A stretch of DNA of 64,000 nucleotides from Desulfosporosinus metallidurans. GTDB lineage: Bacteria > Bacillota > Desulfitobacteriia > Desulfitobacteriales > Desulfitobacteriaceae. This document shows, piece after piece, positions 8,443-17,150 of the stretch. How positions within the stretch are numbered: position 1 is the stretch's first letter; each line of letters begins with the position of its first letter. The notes beneath the pieces are model-generated. The model did no database searches and had not been told where the DNA came from. It saw only the letters and a list, made by a program, of their open reading frames with translations. The stretch lies in assembly GCF_001936615.1 (NCBI RefSeq), contig NZ_MLBF01000021.1:1-64000 (forward strand), read 5' to 3'. The translations under genes were made by a program, and so were the position numbers.

Positions 8443-9276
8443 TTACCAGTTCTCAGCTAATCCAGGCATGCTTTGCCTGTCTAGCAATTCGATAGCCCCA
8501 CTTGGGCAAGCTGTCACGCAGAGTCCGCAGCCAAAACATTGATCCAGATCAATATAGGCCTTGTTTGTATAGACCTCAAGATTTAGAGCCTTAAACTGAC
8601 AGCGGCCCAAGCAACTTTTACACCCTGTGCATTTCTCTCGATCTACTTTAGCCACTGTATGCCCCTTTAATAGAAATTTAAAATCATAGTCAATCCGATT
8701 ACGCACCGCGACACAACCTGGATACTCACATTGGCAGAGTCCGCCGATATAGGGTGTACCAAATACATCAACCGTCTGCACACGCCCTTCTTTGTGGTTC
8801 ATCATGGCCCATTCTTTGGCCTCCTCTGGAGTGACAAACTCTACCCCACCATGATACGTCTCTGGCCAGCGTTCCCACTTGTACATGCCGGGACCGATGC
8901 CCATGCACGTAAAGTTCTCTTCATCTGGCATACCCCTCTGCACACGGCGACAGCCGCATGTCATTTTGGCCAAGGGATAAGCGGTGTCTAAAATCTGCAA
9001 ATACTCGTCTAACGTGACAACCTGTCCGAAATGGGTTTGGTAGGCGTGTTCCAAGGCATCTCGTTTAATTTCGTCTTCCCATTCTTGATCTCCGCTGATG
9101 CGTGCTTTAACTAACTCCGCCACTACTCCCGCGCCCATTCCCGCTGCCTGTGGGTCAGCATCAGCACCCGCAGCTTCTTTGCCTTCTTTGCGCACTTTGT
9201 AAAGGCGCCGAGCATAGTTTTCCGGGTTTAGATACCATTTTTCCCCGTTACCATATTTTTCACATACCCAACACAT
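8443..9276 (-). CDS. Multi-cysteine iron-sulphur protein with C-terminal 2[4Fe-4S] ferredoxin domain
   Basis: A 277-residue protein with 16 cysteines in six groups. These are an N-terminal CWVC, a central CGC and a single Cys in NFTCMG, then CQCEYPGC, and finally two ferredoxin motifs, CTGCKSCLGRC and CFGCGLCVTAC (about 210-260). The frame extends to 9363, but GGAGGT sits 8 nt before the ATG at 9276, and the N-terminal CxxC is then intact. The start overlaps the PHP gene's end by 17 nt. The central CGC/C/CxC-x4-C group could hold an extra cluster or metal. I do not recognise the N-terminal domain; a redox role is inferred. Confidence 0.82.
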   Translation of the reverse strand: MCWVCEKYGNGEKWYLNPENYARRLYKVRKEGKEAAGADADPQAAGMGAGVVAELVKARISGDQEWEDEIKRDALEHAYQTHFGQVVTLDEYLQILDTAYPLAKMTCGCRRVQRGMPDEENFTCMGIGPGMYKWERWPETYHGGVEFVTPEEAKEWAMMNHKEGRVQTVDVFGTPYIGGLCQCEYPGCVAVRNRIDYDFKFLLKGHTVAKVDREKCTGCKSCLGRCQFKALNLEVYTNKAYIDLDQCFGCGLCVTACPSGAIELLDRQSMPGLAENW

Positions 9277-9946
9277 GCTGTGATACCTCCTTTTTCTTTG
9301 CCTGAAAACGTCCCTTTCGCAGTTGAGCCACCAGTTGGATTTCGCTTTCAACTGGGTTATCAAATACAGTCACACAAGAGCCGACACTGAGTACGCTGTG
9401 AGCGTCGCTCCCTCCTGTTCCTTTTCTACCCAAGACGACTGCGGCTTTTCGGGCCGCTTGGATTTCCTGCCAACTGCTCCGCCCATTATAGACTTCTAAA
9501 GTATCCACAAAGTCAAACACCGGTCTCCTGCACATTTCCTCCACTTCAATCGGCTCCAAACCACGTTCTTCCCTAGAGAACGCGGATAACGCAAAATCAG
9601 TTCTAAAAGGGTGCGCAGCGACCATCAAACCTCCCAACTCACGCACTAATAGTGTTAATTTTGCTAGGTCATCTCTAAGATGTAACAATGGCTGGTGAAC
9701 ACCATATACCAAGATTTCACCTACAGACGTGCTCAATTCAACCCCACCGTAAACTTGTATACCGCTTTCACGGTGCAGTTTAGCCAAATCCCCTGGGTCC
9801 CAGCAATAATCATGATCTGTGATGCAGACCCCATCAAGACCTTTCTGACACGCTGCTTGAATTAAGTCCCAGATGTGCATACGACTGCAAGCAGAACCCT
9901 GACTAGAATGAGTGTGCAAATCAAACTCCATGCTAGATTTTTTCAT
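9260..9946 (-). CDS. PHP-domain metal-dependent phosphoesterase
   Basis: A 228-residue polymerase-and-histidinol-phosphatase (PHP) fold protein. The metal-binding motifs are seen in order: HTHSS (about 11-15), ITDHD (about 43-47), the Glu of GGVELS, AAHPFR and GSDAH. Such proteins hydrolyse phosphomonoesters or nucleoside derivatives with a trinuclear metal site. It is the first gene after a consensus -24/-12 promoter (9993-10007) and overlaps the next gene by 17 nt. A phosphoesterase leading an Fe-S/MaoC operon is unusual. Start alternatives are 9946 (GGAGG 3 nt away) and an ATG at 9931. Confidence 0.88.
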   Translation of the reverse strand: MKKSSMEFDLHTHSSQGSACSRMHIWDLIQAACQKGLDGVCITDHDYCWDPGDLAKLHRESGIQVYGGVELSTSVGEILVYGVHQPLLHLRDDLAKLTLLVRELGGLMVAAHPFRTDFALSAFSREERGLEPIEVEEMCRRPVFDFVDTLEVYNGRSSWQEIQAARKAAVVLGRKGTGGSDAHSVLSVGSCVTVFDNPVESEIQLVAQLRKGRFQAKKKEVSQHVLGM

Positions 9947-9992
9947 ATTCCTCCCCTAATTTATTTTCACGAGACCTTAACCATTTCTATAA

Positions 9993-10007
9993 GCAATTTC
10001 TATGCCA
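9993..10007 (-). promoter_or_regulatory. Sigma-54 (-24/-12) promoter of the PHP-FeS-MaoC operon
   Basis: On the minus strand TGGCATAGAAATTGC matches the RpoN consensus with exact GG-N10-GC spacing. The PHP start is about 47 nt downstream. No TGTAT/ATACA palindrome was found within 250 nt upstream, so a different activator, or only half-sites, may be used. Confidence 0.8.
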
Positions 10008-10356
10008 ATCAATTGCCCTCGTGCCTATCTCCATCGGATACACTATTTACACTAGCAATATAGCCCACGAAAAACCTACAAACCTTGCTGAGCCTAGTCC
10101 TGAGCAGTTCACTAATTGCCCATTTCAATACCGAATTACAAGAAAAAGAACATTAATAATCCTCACTCATGACATAGCCCCTCGAATATGTTTTAATAAC
10201 GTACACAACGCGTCAATGTTTACTTCTATCTACCATCTGGAATTTTGTTCGTAGGCGAAGTTGCAGGAAGATGCTAGTCTGAGGTTGAGAAATACCTTAA
10301 TCAACCCTAAATCGTAATGTAACGAACTGAAAATAATTGACGCTCACGCTGGGTGA
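10008..10356. other. Non-coding gap upstream of the PHP operon
   Basis: About 350 nt without a supportable gene between the PHP operon promoter and the abfD terminator. Short open frames on the plus strand have no ribosome site and no recognisable product. The region should hold the activator sites for the PHP operon, but I could not identify them. Confidence 0.5.
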
Positions 10357-10407
10357 ACAAAAAACAGAACTTTTTACCCGAAAAAGGTAGACAGTTCTGT
10401 TTTTTGT
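10357..10407 (-). terminator. Terminator of abfD
   Basis: Perfect 15-bp arms (10357-10371 and 10393-10407, ACAAAAAACAGAACT and its complement) around a 21-nt loop. The T-rich arm serves as the tail in either direction. It lies 93 nt after the abfD stop. Confidence 0.85.
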
Positions 10408-10499
10408 TTATCAGTAGGTAGTGTGCGCAATACACATAGCTACTGTTCAACATCTAGCCTCGCTGAGAACGTTTATGGCAATAATTACGGCATTCGTTT

Positions 10500-11972
10500 T
10501 TATTGCCAATCCACGTCCTTATTTTCCTGAACACCTGAAAGCTTCTCTGCTAGGTTTTTACGATGTGCTAGATTGACCAATCGACTGATCATGATGCGTT
10601 GGGCTTGGGGAGAACCCGCTCCATGCATAGATTCGGTTAGATAACCTACCGCCGCGGTACCCAAAGTAAGGTTCTCTATCAACCTCAGCATTCGCTGACG
10701 ATTTTCCGCAGAGACATCAGACTTGCCTATAAAATATTTCTTAATTAACGGGCCTACCTCAGAGTGAGCGAAGTCTTTTTCCGACGGCATTGTTACGAAC
10801 GCCCCGCCTGCAACATCCTGCGCCAATCGAGCGATTTCGTAAGGGAAACGAGTTACGTTCTGCTTACAAATATTAGCTAACAAAATATCGACGAGATAAT
10901 TGCCAGATGCCGTTTTCCGCCCCTCCGTTGAACAGGCAATTCCGCAAGAATATAGGGTCTCGTTTAGATGGCACATCTCCACAATCTTGTCCTTAACATG
11001 CGAAGAGCGAGAAACGCCATTATACTCTGCCATGGCTTGAGTAGCCCCAATTAGAGCATCACCCACCCCGACCTTGCACCCCCCATAACTCTGACGGTGA
11101 TAAGAAGCGAATCGTTCCACCAGCATGGTCGTAAAATCAGTTTCACCATCCATGAAAACCCTGTCCCAGGGTACGAATACATCATTGAATATCGTCATAA
11201 TCTCCTGACCACCGAAATTCTGGTTGCCCACATCGATGCTGCCACCCTCCAGTTTGCGAGTGTCACAGGATTGTCGCCCATAGACAAAAATAATTCCCGG
11301 AGTTTCGAGTGGCACTGCAAAGCTAACGGCCCACTCTTTCTCGTTCTCTTTTAGTGAGTTATTGGGCATCACCAGAATTTCATGTGAGTTGAGCATTCCA
11401 GTCTGATGCATTTTGCATCCTCTGACGACGATTCCATCCTCATTCCGATCCACTACATGAACATACGCATCTGGGTCAGATTGTTCCCCAGGACCCTTCG
11501 ATCTGTCGCCGCGTGAATCCGTCATGCATCCATCGACCGCGAAATCGTTATCCTGCACATATTTCAGGAACTCAATGAATCGATGATGATAGTTAGTACC
11601 ATGTTTAGCGTCAATTTCAAACGTGGTGTTAAAGACTGCATTGAATGCATCCATGCCGACACAGCGTTGGAAACAGCAGCCTGTTTTCTGTCCCAGAAGA
11701 CGCTGCATCTTGACTTTTTTCACCAAGTCTTCAGTACTCTGGTGAAGATGTGTGAAACGGTTAACCTTTTGCCCGGTCAGGTTCGAGGTAGCAATCATGA
11801 CATCCGCATACTCAGGTTCCATAGCCAACTTATAGGTCATCGCCATAGCGTTGACCGAGGGACGAACCATCGGGTGATCAACGTAATTCTCTACCTTCTC
11901 CCCAAACATATAAAGATCAATTTTCATTTTACGAATATCATCGACATATTGTTGTGGCGATTTTAAAGACAT
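10500..11972 (-). CDS. abfD: 4-hydroxybutyryl-CoA dehydratase / vinylacetyl-CoA delta-isomerase
   Basis: A 490-residue flavin and [4Fe-4S] enzyme converting 4-hydroxybutyryl-CoA to crotonyl-CoA. All residues known to matter in C. aminobutyricum AbfD are present, mostly at the same numbers: ligands C100, C104, H292, C299; T191 in HQTG; E257; Y296; K300; and the Glu of TESMHGAGSPQAQ (E447). An in-frame GTG lies 9 nt upstream, but GAGGTG sits 6 nt before this ATG and overlaps that GTG. It is monocistronic: a terminator follows at 10357, and a -24/-12 promoter lies about 330 nt upstream beyond a crotonase scar. Function is the most secure in this island. Confidence 0.96.
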   Translation of the reverse strand: MSLKSPQQYVDDIRKMKIDLYMFGEKVENYVDHPMVRPSVNAMAMTYKLAMEPEYADVMIATSNLTGQKVNRFTHLHQSTEDLVKKVKMQRLLGQKTGCCFQRCVGMDAFNAVFNTTFEIDAKHGTNYHHRFIEFLKYVQDNDFAVDGCMTDSRGDRSKGPGEQSDPDAYVHVVDRNEDGIVVRGCKMHQTGMLNSHEILVMPNNSLKENEKEWAVSFAVPLETPGIIFVYGRQSCDTRKLEGGSIDVGNQNFGGQEIMTIFNDVFVPWDRVFMDGETDFTTMLVERFASYHRQSYGGCKVGVGDALIGATQAMAEYNGVSRSSHVKDKIVEMCHLNETLYSCGIACSTEGRKTASGNYLVDILLANICKQNVTRFPYEIARLAQDVAGGAFVTMPSEKDFAHSEVGPLIKKYFIGKSDVSAENRQRMLRLIENLTLGTAAVGYLTESMHGAGSPQAQRIMISRLVNLAHRKNLAEKLSGVQENKDVDWQ

Positions 11973-12245
11973 CCATGTCACCTCATTCTTCTATACTTTA
12001 ATAGCCCATCCTCGGTCGAACTCCTCATCAACTGAAGTATGTAATTGATACAAATGTGGATACCTTAACTAAATTCTTGTATACAAAATCGCACAACTGT
12101 TTTTACATCATTCTTCCGCCTATGATGGGCAAGTTCAAAAATTAAACTAATATACCTTCATCGGCCCGTACATAAACCACCCGATGGGCACACACAAAGT
12201 TCCACGTTACCCTACGTTTTTTTAATCTTGGTAAACATTAGAATT
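11973..12245. other. Long 5' leader of abfD with TTGTATACAA palindrome
   Basis: About 270 nt between abfD and the crotonase scar without a gene. A perfect 10-bp palindrome TTGTATACAA lies near 12076-12085 and resembles half of the candidate activator sites. An inverted repeat CATCGG ... CCGATG lies near 12155-12185. A second abfD promoter may be here, but no convincing -24/-12 or -35/-10 pair was found. Confidence 0.4.
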
Positions 12246-12304
12246 AAACAATAGTCCAAAGCAATTGTGCTCATATTGTAGGCCCGAAATCCACTTCTCT
12301 CTAA
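12246..12304 (-). pseudogene. Scar of a deleted crotonase gene
   Basis: Minus-strand translation of 12246-12284 gives GLQYEHNCFGLLF. This matches the GLQYEHKCFGLLF segment near the C-terminus of the crotonase at 23458-24237 and the corresponding segment at 1545-2324. The frame soon stops and nothing else of the gene remains. The scar lies directly downstream of the -24/-12 element and upstream of abfD, where module A still has an intact crotonase. Confidence 0.85.
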
Positions 12305-12320
12305 TGCAATAATCAAGCCA
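12305..12320 (-). promoter_or_regulatory. Sigma-54 (-24/-12) promoter upstream of abfD
   Basis: Minus strand TGGCTTGATTATTGCA, with GG-N10-GC spacing and a TTGCA -12 box. The abfD start is about 330 nt downstream because the intervening crotonase has been deleted to a scar. Confidence 0.75.
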
Positions 12321-12340
12321 ACCATAAAATAACAAAAACG

Positions 12341-12372
12341 CCCTCCAGACTGGTTAAACCAGCCACAGAGGG
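12341..12372 (-). terminator. Terminator after the 605-residue acyl-CoA dehydrogenase gene
   Basis: The hairpin CCCTC ... GAGGG, with inner CTGGTT/AACCAG arms, is followed on the minus strand by a T-run (CGTTTTTGTTATTTT). It is homologous in layout to the hairpins at 2445 and 33974 and separates the acyl-CoA dehydrogenase from the abfD promoter. Confidence 0.75.
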
Positions 12373-12382
12373 TTATAACAAT

Positions 12383-12440
12383 TGTATAAAATAAATACAA
12401 ACGACGATCTCTTTATAGTATTCCAGTATATAAATCATAC
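12383..12440. promoter_or_regulatory. Two candidate activator sites upstream of the abfD promoter
   Basis: TGTAT-AAAATAA-ATACA at 12383-12399 and GTATATAAATCATAC at 12426-12440 lie 63-135 nt upstream of the -24/-12 element, a usual enhancer distance. The same two-site arrangement is found at 24497-24554 and 34019-34076. Confidence 0.55.
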
Positions 12441-12619
12441 ACCGTACCATATCTACGGCTTTGTCATAAACTGCCCACATTCAAAACCCATCTTACAAGG
12501 TCCTCCAGGAATCTTCCTCAAATTTTGGAACTATTTTGTCCACCGCCACAAAACTCTCTTGCGTAAGAAGGAGAAGTGCCTCGCGAGTTACTGAATTGTA
12601 TAGCAATCACTTCCTAGAA
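12441..12619. other. Gap after the acyl-CoA dehydrogenase gene
   Basis: Nothing beyond the activator-site region just described. No gene, repeat or RNA was recognised. Confidence 0.4.
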
Positions 12620-14437
12620 CTAATTTACTATTAGAGACTCTTCAGGCCATTCTGGATTAGTTAGGTCCGCATTTTGCAATATTTCAGTTAAGTTAAATAC
12701 ATTGGGTAAAATATTATTAGCATAGTACTTAGCGCTAGCTACTTTCCCTTTGTAGAAGTTAATATCGAAATGATCCCCAGGTAATTCTGCAATCTTCCTT
12801 TGGGCAATCAAAGCCTGCTCCAGCAAACACTCGGCCACCACTACCTGTGAACATACAAATAGAGCTCTTGTCGCATATAGACCTATTAACTCATCACTCT
12901 TATTGAGATGCCACAAGTCATATAATTTCTTTACTTCATCCATGCAAGTGTAGGCCATATCAAGGTTCTCAAATTCCTTCTCAAGGCCTGCCGTAGCCTT
13001 GTTAGCATCAATAAAGGATCTTATGTCAGCCATCCAGTTAACAAAAGGGTTACCATCATCCATCCTCATCTTGCGCTTTACAAGGTCTTGGGCATGAATG
13101 AACGATGTTCCTTCCCAAATAGTCAATATTTTTGAGTCTCGCAGAGACTGTTCTATCGGAAACTCATTGGTGTAGCCAACTCCACCTAATACTTGCATGG
13201 CTTCACAGGTCATAGCGACTGCTGTTTCACTACCATAGCACTTGATCAAAGGAGTAAGTATCGATGCTATCTCCTCACATTTCTTGGCTTTGGCCTTGTC
13301 ACTGGAATTTTCGGCGATATCCAGACTATAGTATCCCTTAAATATCATAGCCCTTATACCTTCGGTATGAGCCTTCATGTCCATCAACATTCTTCGAACA
13401 TCGGGATGTTTAACTATGGTTACTCTTTCACCTTTGATGTAGCCTTGGACCCTTTCAAGAGCATACTGTGAGGCCTGTGCATAGGCTGAAGAGGCCTGAG
13501 CATTAGCGTTGTGTCCAGTTCCGATACGAGATTCATTCATCATCCTAAACATCATGGCCAACCCTTGGGATCGACCCTTTTCATCCGGAGGAGTACCCAG
13601 CATTATACCGTAGCACTCATCATCCTCGCCGTAGTTTAACATACAAGTGGCAGATCCTTTGAGACCCATCTTATGCTCAACTGCTACAGTCGTAACGTCA
13701 TTCGGATTACCCACGCTACCGTCTTCATTGACCCAAAATTTCGGCACAATATATAGCCCTAAACCAGCCGATCCTTTGCATCCTTGAGGCGGACGTGCTA
13801 AAACCAAATGAATGGTATTATCACATATGGAGCCATCACCAGCCGTGATAAACATCTTGGACCCTTTAATTTTATATATCCTAGGGTCATCCGTTGGATA
13901 GGCCTTCGCTAAAGCATCCCCTACATCCGAGCCGGCGGACGGTTCCGTGAGGTTCATGGTTCCTTGCCATTCACCACTAAGCATTTTGGGAAGGAACCTT
14001 TTCTTATCATCTTCGGTTCCAAAATTCATAATAACGTTAGCGGCACCCGAAGTTAGTTTAATGTTAGAACCCATGGCTGGACAGGCCGCCGCAATCATCT
14101 CAAATACGGATTTGAAAACGATTAGGGGCATTCCACCTTCGACTTCGACACACTCACTGCTAGAACCCCATCCGTTTTTTTGAATAAATTGAAATACTTC
14201 TTTATAACCCGGAGGGGATGTTACGACTCCGTTTTCAAAAGTAACTGGGTTTCTGTCGCCCACCACATTGATCGGACTAATAACCTCACGGCATATTTTA
14301 TATCCTTCAGTCAAAATCTGCTCAATATCATCAATGCTGTAGAAATCCTTAAAACGGTCACATTCTAGCACTTCCTCAGTCGGCAACCATTCTTTTAAAA
14401 TGAACTTTAAATCACGGACATTGTATTTAAATTCCAT
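12620..14437 (-). CDS. Acyl-CoA dehydrogenase, long form with C-terminal extension
   Basis: A 605-residue FAD-dependent acyl-CoA dehydrogenase of the ~600-residue class (FadE5-like, with the acetyl-CoA-dehydrogenase C-terminal domain). It would oxidise a saturated acyl-CoA to the 2-enoyl-CoA and pass electrons to ETF. The FAD/substrate loop MNLTEPSAGSDVG and the segment IWEGTSFIHAQDL, containing the likely catalytic Glu, are present. A frame extends 24 codons upstream, but GGGGGA precedes this ATG by 6 nt, and the paralogue at 21576-23390 has 604 residues from its own start. It is preceded by a hairpin at 14508, so it is probably partly independent of the thiolase operon. Confidence 0.92.
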   Translation of the reverse strand: MEFKYNVRDLKFILKEWLPTEEVLECDRFKDFYSIDDIEQILTEGYKICREVISPINVVGDRNPVTFENGVVTSPPGYKEVFQFIQKNGWGSSSECVEVEGGMPLIVFKSVFEMIAAACPAMGSNIKLTSGAANVIMNFGTEDDKKRFLPKMLSGEWQGTMNLTEPSAGSDVGDALAKAYPTDDPRIYKIKGSKMFITAGDGSICDNTIHLVLARPPQGCKGSAGLGLYIVPKFWVNEDGSVGNPNDVTTVAVEHKMGLKGSATCMLNYGEDDECYGIMLGTPPDEKGRSQGLAMMFRMMNESRIGTGHNANAQASSAYAQASQYALERVQGYIKGERVTIVKHPDVRRMLMDMKAHTEGIRAMIFKGYYSLDIAENSSDKAKAKKCEEIASILTPLIKCYGSETAVAMTCEAMQVLGGVGYTNEFPIEQSLRDSKILTIWEGTSFIHAQDLVKRKMRMDDGNPFVNWMADIRSFIDANKATAGLEKEFENLDMAYTCMDEVKKLYDLWHLNKSDELIGLYATRALFVCSQVVVAECLLEQALIAQRKIAELPGDHFDINFYKGKVASAKYYANNILPNVFNLTEILQNADLTNPEWPEESLIVN

Positions 14438-14507
14438 GTTAATTCCCCCAATTCTCGACATTCGCCAAAGCAAATGAGACGTAATGCGCAAGATCTGTTC
14501 GTTTAAC

Positions 14508-14536
14508 AAAAGGGAGCTTTAGTAAGCCCCCTTTTT
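14508..14536 (-). terminator. Terminator or attenuator between thiolase and acyl-CoA dehydrogenase
   Basis: AAAAGGGAGCTT and AAGCCCCCTTTT arms form a 12-bp stem with one mismatch, T-rich on both sides. It lies about 155 nt after the thiolase stop and 70 nt before the next gene's start. It can end the upstream operon or attenuate read-through. Confidence 0.7.
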
Positions 14537-14605
14537 TCCTTGATGCAGGATTCTTAACTCTTAAGAATTAAAACCCATTTTCATGTTCCTGCCCCATTAT
14601 CCCTT

Positions 14606-14619
14606 GCCAAATCTGTGCC
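14606..14619 (-). promoter_or_regulatory. Possible sigma-54 promoter
   Basis: Minus strand GGCACAGATTTGGC has the GGCAC -24 box and exact GG-N10-GC spacing, but the -12 box is TGGC rather than TTGC. It lies upstream of the hairpin at 14508 and of the acyl-CoA dehydrogenase. Confidence 0.35.
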
Positions 14620-14690
14620 TCATTTTTTACTATCACCAGGACCAATTTTTGTTGCTGATGTATCCAAACTTAATGCTTGCGTACTTTTAG

Positions 14691-15881
14691 TTAGTTAAGG
14701 TTCTCCACTATTGTTGAAATGCCTTGCCCTCCGCCTATACACATTGTAGCTAAGCCGTATCTTTTTCCGGTACGCTTTAACTCATTAATCAATTTAATCA
14801 AGATAATAGCACCAGTGGCTCCTAAAGGATGCCCTAAAGCGATAGCCCCACCGTTTACATTGGTTTTAGCAAGATCCAGTCCTAACTCTTTGATCACTGC
14901 CAGCGACTGGGCTGCAAATGCCTCGTTCAGCTCGATTAAGTCAATCTGATTTAGAGTCAGTCCGGCCATCTTAAGAGCGGCATAAGTAGCCGGCACCGGC
15001 CCTATGCCCATTATTTGGGGCGGTACTCCTTTCGCTCCCATCCCTATCACCCGGGCTAACGGTTTCAGACCAAAGGCTTTAGCCTTTTCCGGAGTGGTCA
15101 CAATTACAACGGCAGCTGCATCATTGCGACCGCTAGAATTGCCCGCAGTGACTGTACCGCCTTCTTTAAAAACTGGTGCTAATTTGGCAAGTTGCGGCAT
15201 GCTCGTTTGCCTTGGGTGTTCATCGGTATCAAAGGTGACAATACCCTTTTTCCCTTTAACTTCGTAAGGAACTATTTCCTCCTTGAACAGCCCTTCTCCG
15301 ATAGCGCGCAGGGCTCGCTCCTGGCTGATAAGAGCAAATTCATCTTGTTCTTGGCGACTGATGTTATATTTCTCTGCCAGGTTCTCTGCCGTTAATCCCA
15401 TGTTCAAGTATCCGTAACGATCCTGAGGTTGACAACGGGGTTGACTTTCTGTATTGGAATCTAGAATTTCGGCATTCCCCATACGGAAGCCATATCGAGC
15501 GTTTCTTAAGTAATAAGGAGCGGTACTCATGCTTTCTGCCCCACCGGCCATCACCATTTCCTGAGTCCCCGACCAAATGGACTGTACGGCATTATTTAGT
15601 GCTGTCAAGGCCGAACCGCATTGACGATGTACTGTATATGCAGGCACTTCTTCTGACATATTTGCTCTAAGCCACGCTAAGCGGGCTACGTTAGGATTGT
15701 CACCACTTTGTTTGGTATGACCAAAGACGACCTCGTCGATAGCCCCATCAGGAATGCCGCTGCGCGTGATCACTTCTCTAATTACTTGGGCCGCTAGGTA
15801 ATCAACCTCAATATCTTTCAGTGTGCCACCCACTCTACCAATAGCCGTACGTACTCCAGCTACTATAACTGCCTCTTGCAT
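14691..15881 (-). CDS. Acetyl-CoA acetyltransferase (thiolase)
   Basis: A 396-residue thiolase that cleaves acetoacetyl-CoA, or another 3-oxoacyl-CoA, with CoA to acetyl-CoA. The nucleophile C88 (HRQCGSAL), H351 (GHPLGATGA) and C381 (CIGGGQG) form the usual triad, and the substrate-loop motif NEAFAAQ is present. Length is typical of biosynthetic/degradative class II thiolases. GGAGG stands upstream of the ATG, and the gene follows an acyl-CoA dehydrogenase by 18 nt. It is the last gene of the operon starting at 18879. A paralogue is at 19421-20590. Confidence 0.94.
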   Translation of the reverse strand: MQEAVIVAGVRTAIGRVGGTLKDIEVDYLAAQVIREVITRSGIPDGAIDEVVFGHTKQSGDNPNVARLAWLRANMSEEVPAYTVHRQCGSALTALNNAVQSIWSGTQEMVMAGGAESMSTAPYYLRNARYGFRMGNAEILDSNTESQPRCQPQDRYGYLNMGLTAENLAEKYNISRQEQDEFALISQERALRAIGEGLFKEEIVPYEVKGKKGIVTFDTDEHPRQTSMPQLAKLAPVFKEGGTVTAGNSSGRNDAAAVVIVTTPEKAKAFGLKPLARVIGMGAKGVPPQIMGIGPVPATYAALKMAGLTLNQIDLIELNEAFAAQSLAVIKELGLDLAKTNVNGGAIALGHPLGATGAIILIKLINELKRTGKRYGLATMCIGGGQGISTIVENLN

Positions 15882-15899
15882 CCTCTTATCCTCCTTCGC

Positions 15900-17048
15900 C
15901 TATAACGCAAATTCTTTTTTCAGTTGGGCCGCAATGATATTGCGCTGAATTTCCGAGGTGCCTTCATAAATGCGGGCAACTCGAGCATCTCGGTAGTAGC
16001 GTTCTACTTCACACTCCCGCATGTACCCCATGCCGCCATGGATCTGAACGGCCATATCCGCTACCCGCCCGAAGACTTCTGAACCAAATGTTTTCACAAT
16101 AGCGGCCTCTTTGATCACTTTTTCCCCTTGGTCAATTTTCCGAGCAACATCATAGGTTAAGCTGCGCAAGGCTTCAATCTCAATAGCCATGTTCGCTAAA
16201 TAATGTTGGATGATTTGATTTTCAAAAATTGGTTTGCCGAATTGCACTCGTTGCAAGGCATATTTAACGCTTATTTCCAGTAATTTTTCGCAAGAACCAA
16301 GATTTCGGGCAGCCAGACCGGCACGTCCGTTCGCTAAAATCCTGAGGGCATTGACGTATCCCTGCCCCAACTCCCCTAAAACGTTTTCAACGGGTACTTC
16401 GCAGTCTTCAAAGATAAGCTCAGCCGTTTGAGAACCGTGCAAACCCATTTTCTTCTCATATTTACCCACCGTAAAACCTTTGAAGTTACGCTCTACAATA
16501 AAAGAAGTAATTCCTTTGCTTCCTTTACTCTTGTCTGTCACCGCCATTACTGTGAAAACATTAGCAATATCCCCGTTTGTAATAAACTGCTTGGTGCCGT
16601 TTAGAATATAACGATCACCTTTTAACACTGCCGTCGTCTTTAAGTTGCCAGGGTCTGAACCGGCAGAGGCTTCTGTAAGAGCAAAGGCCCCAATCAGTTC
16701 GCCCGCGGCTATTTTAGGCAAATAACGTTGCTTCTGCTCTTCATTGCCACACTCTACGATCCCGACGCTACCAATTCCATTGTGGCAACCAATGATGGAT
16801 GTAAAGCAATTTGGCCCTCGACCTAATTCCTCATATATCATGACTTTGCCAACCATACCAGCGCCCAATCCATCGTACTTTTGGGGTGTGCTCAGACCAA
16901 ACAATCCTATCTCCGCAGCCTTGTCGAGCAAGCTACGAGGCACTTTGTCCTCTTCCTCCATTTGCTCGGCTAGTGGTTCAACTTCTTTTGCCATGAACTT
17001 ACGTACAGTCTGTTTGATAATACTAAGTTCTTCTTGAGTGACTTCCAT
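15900..17048 (-). CDS. Acyl-CoA dehydrogenase, short form (butyryl-CoA type)
   Basis: A 382-residue standard acyl-CoA dehydrogenase, similar in length to bacterial butyryl-CoA dehydrogenases. Visible are ALTEASAGSDPGNLKT (FAD/substrate binding), the C-terminal signature QIHGGMGYMRECEVERYYRDARVARIYEGTSE in overlapping pieces, and the catalytic Glu at about 362 in YEGTSEIQR. The open frame begins 20 codons earlier, but AGGAGG lies 6 nt before this ATG. It sits between hbd and the thiolase, so it supplies the 2-enoyl-CoA of the same spiral. No ETF genes are in the window, so the electron acceptor is encoded elsewhere. Confidence 0.93.
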   Translation of the reverse strand: MEVTQEELSIIKQTVRKFMAKEVEPLAEQMEEEDKVPRSLLDKAAEIGLFGLSTPQKYDGLGAGMVGKVMIYEELGRGPNCFTSIIGCHNGIGSVGIVECGNEEQKQRYLPKIAAGELIGAFALTEASAGSDPGNLKTTAVLKGDRYILNGTKQFITNGDIANVFTVMAVTDKSKGSKGITSFIVERNFKGFTVGKYEKKMGLHGSQTAELIFEDCEVPVENVLGELGQGYVNALRILANGRAGLAARNLGSCEKLLEISVKYALQRVQFGKPIFENQIIQHYLANMAIEIEALRSLTYDVARKIDQGEKVIKEAAIVKTFGSEVFGRVADMAVQIHGGMGYMRECEVERYYRDARVARIYEGTSEIQRNIIAAQLKKEFAL

Positions 17049-17150
17049 TGCGACTCCTCCTATGCCATTTATCCTTTTCCAAAACAACTTTTCCTGAAAC
17101 ACTCGCAAAAACTGTGCCTAATCCCTGGGAACGATCAAAACCCACTATTT

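Noticed and set aside
8443..9363. Longer form of the 16-Cys Fe-S protein (306 residues)
   Set aside because: The extra 29 residues overlap the PHP coding sequence and the perfect GGAGGT site lies inside them, so the start is at 9276.
12305..12376. Conserved hairpin near the abfD promoter as a riboswitch or small RNA
   Set aside because: The inner and outer arms with a T-run fit a terminator of the upstream gene, and the copies at 2445 and 33974 stand after regulator genes in the same way.
12212..12400. 62-residue minus-strand frame upstream of abfD
   Set aside because: It runs through the crotonase scar, the -24/-12 promoter and a terminator, and has no ribosome site. Its familiar-looking part is the scar in another frame.
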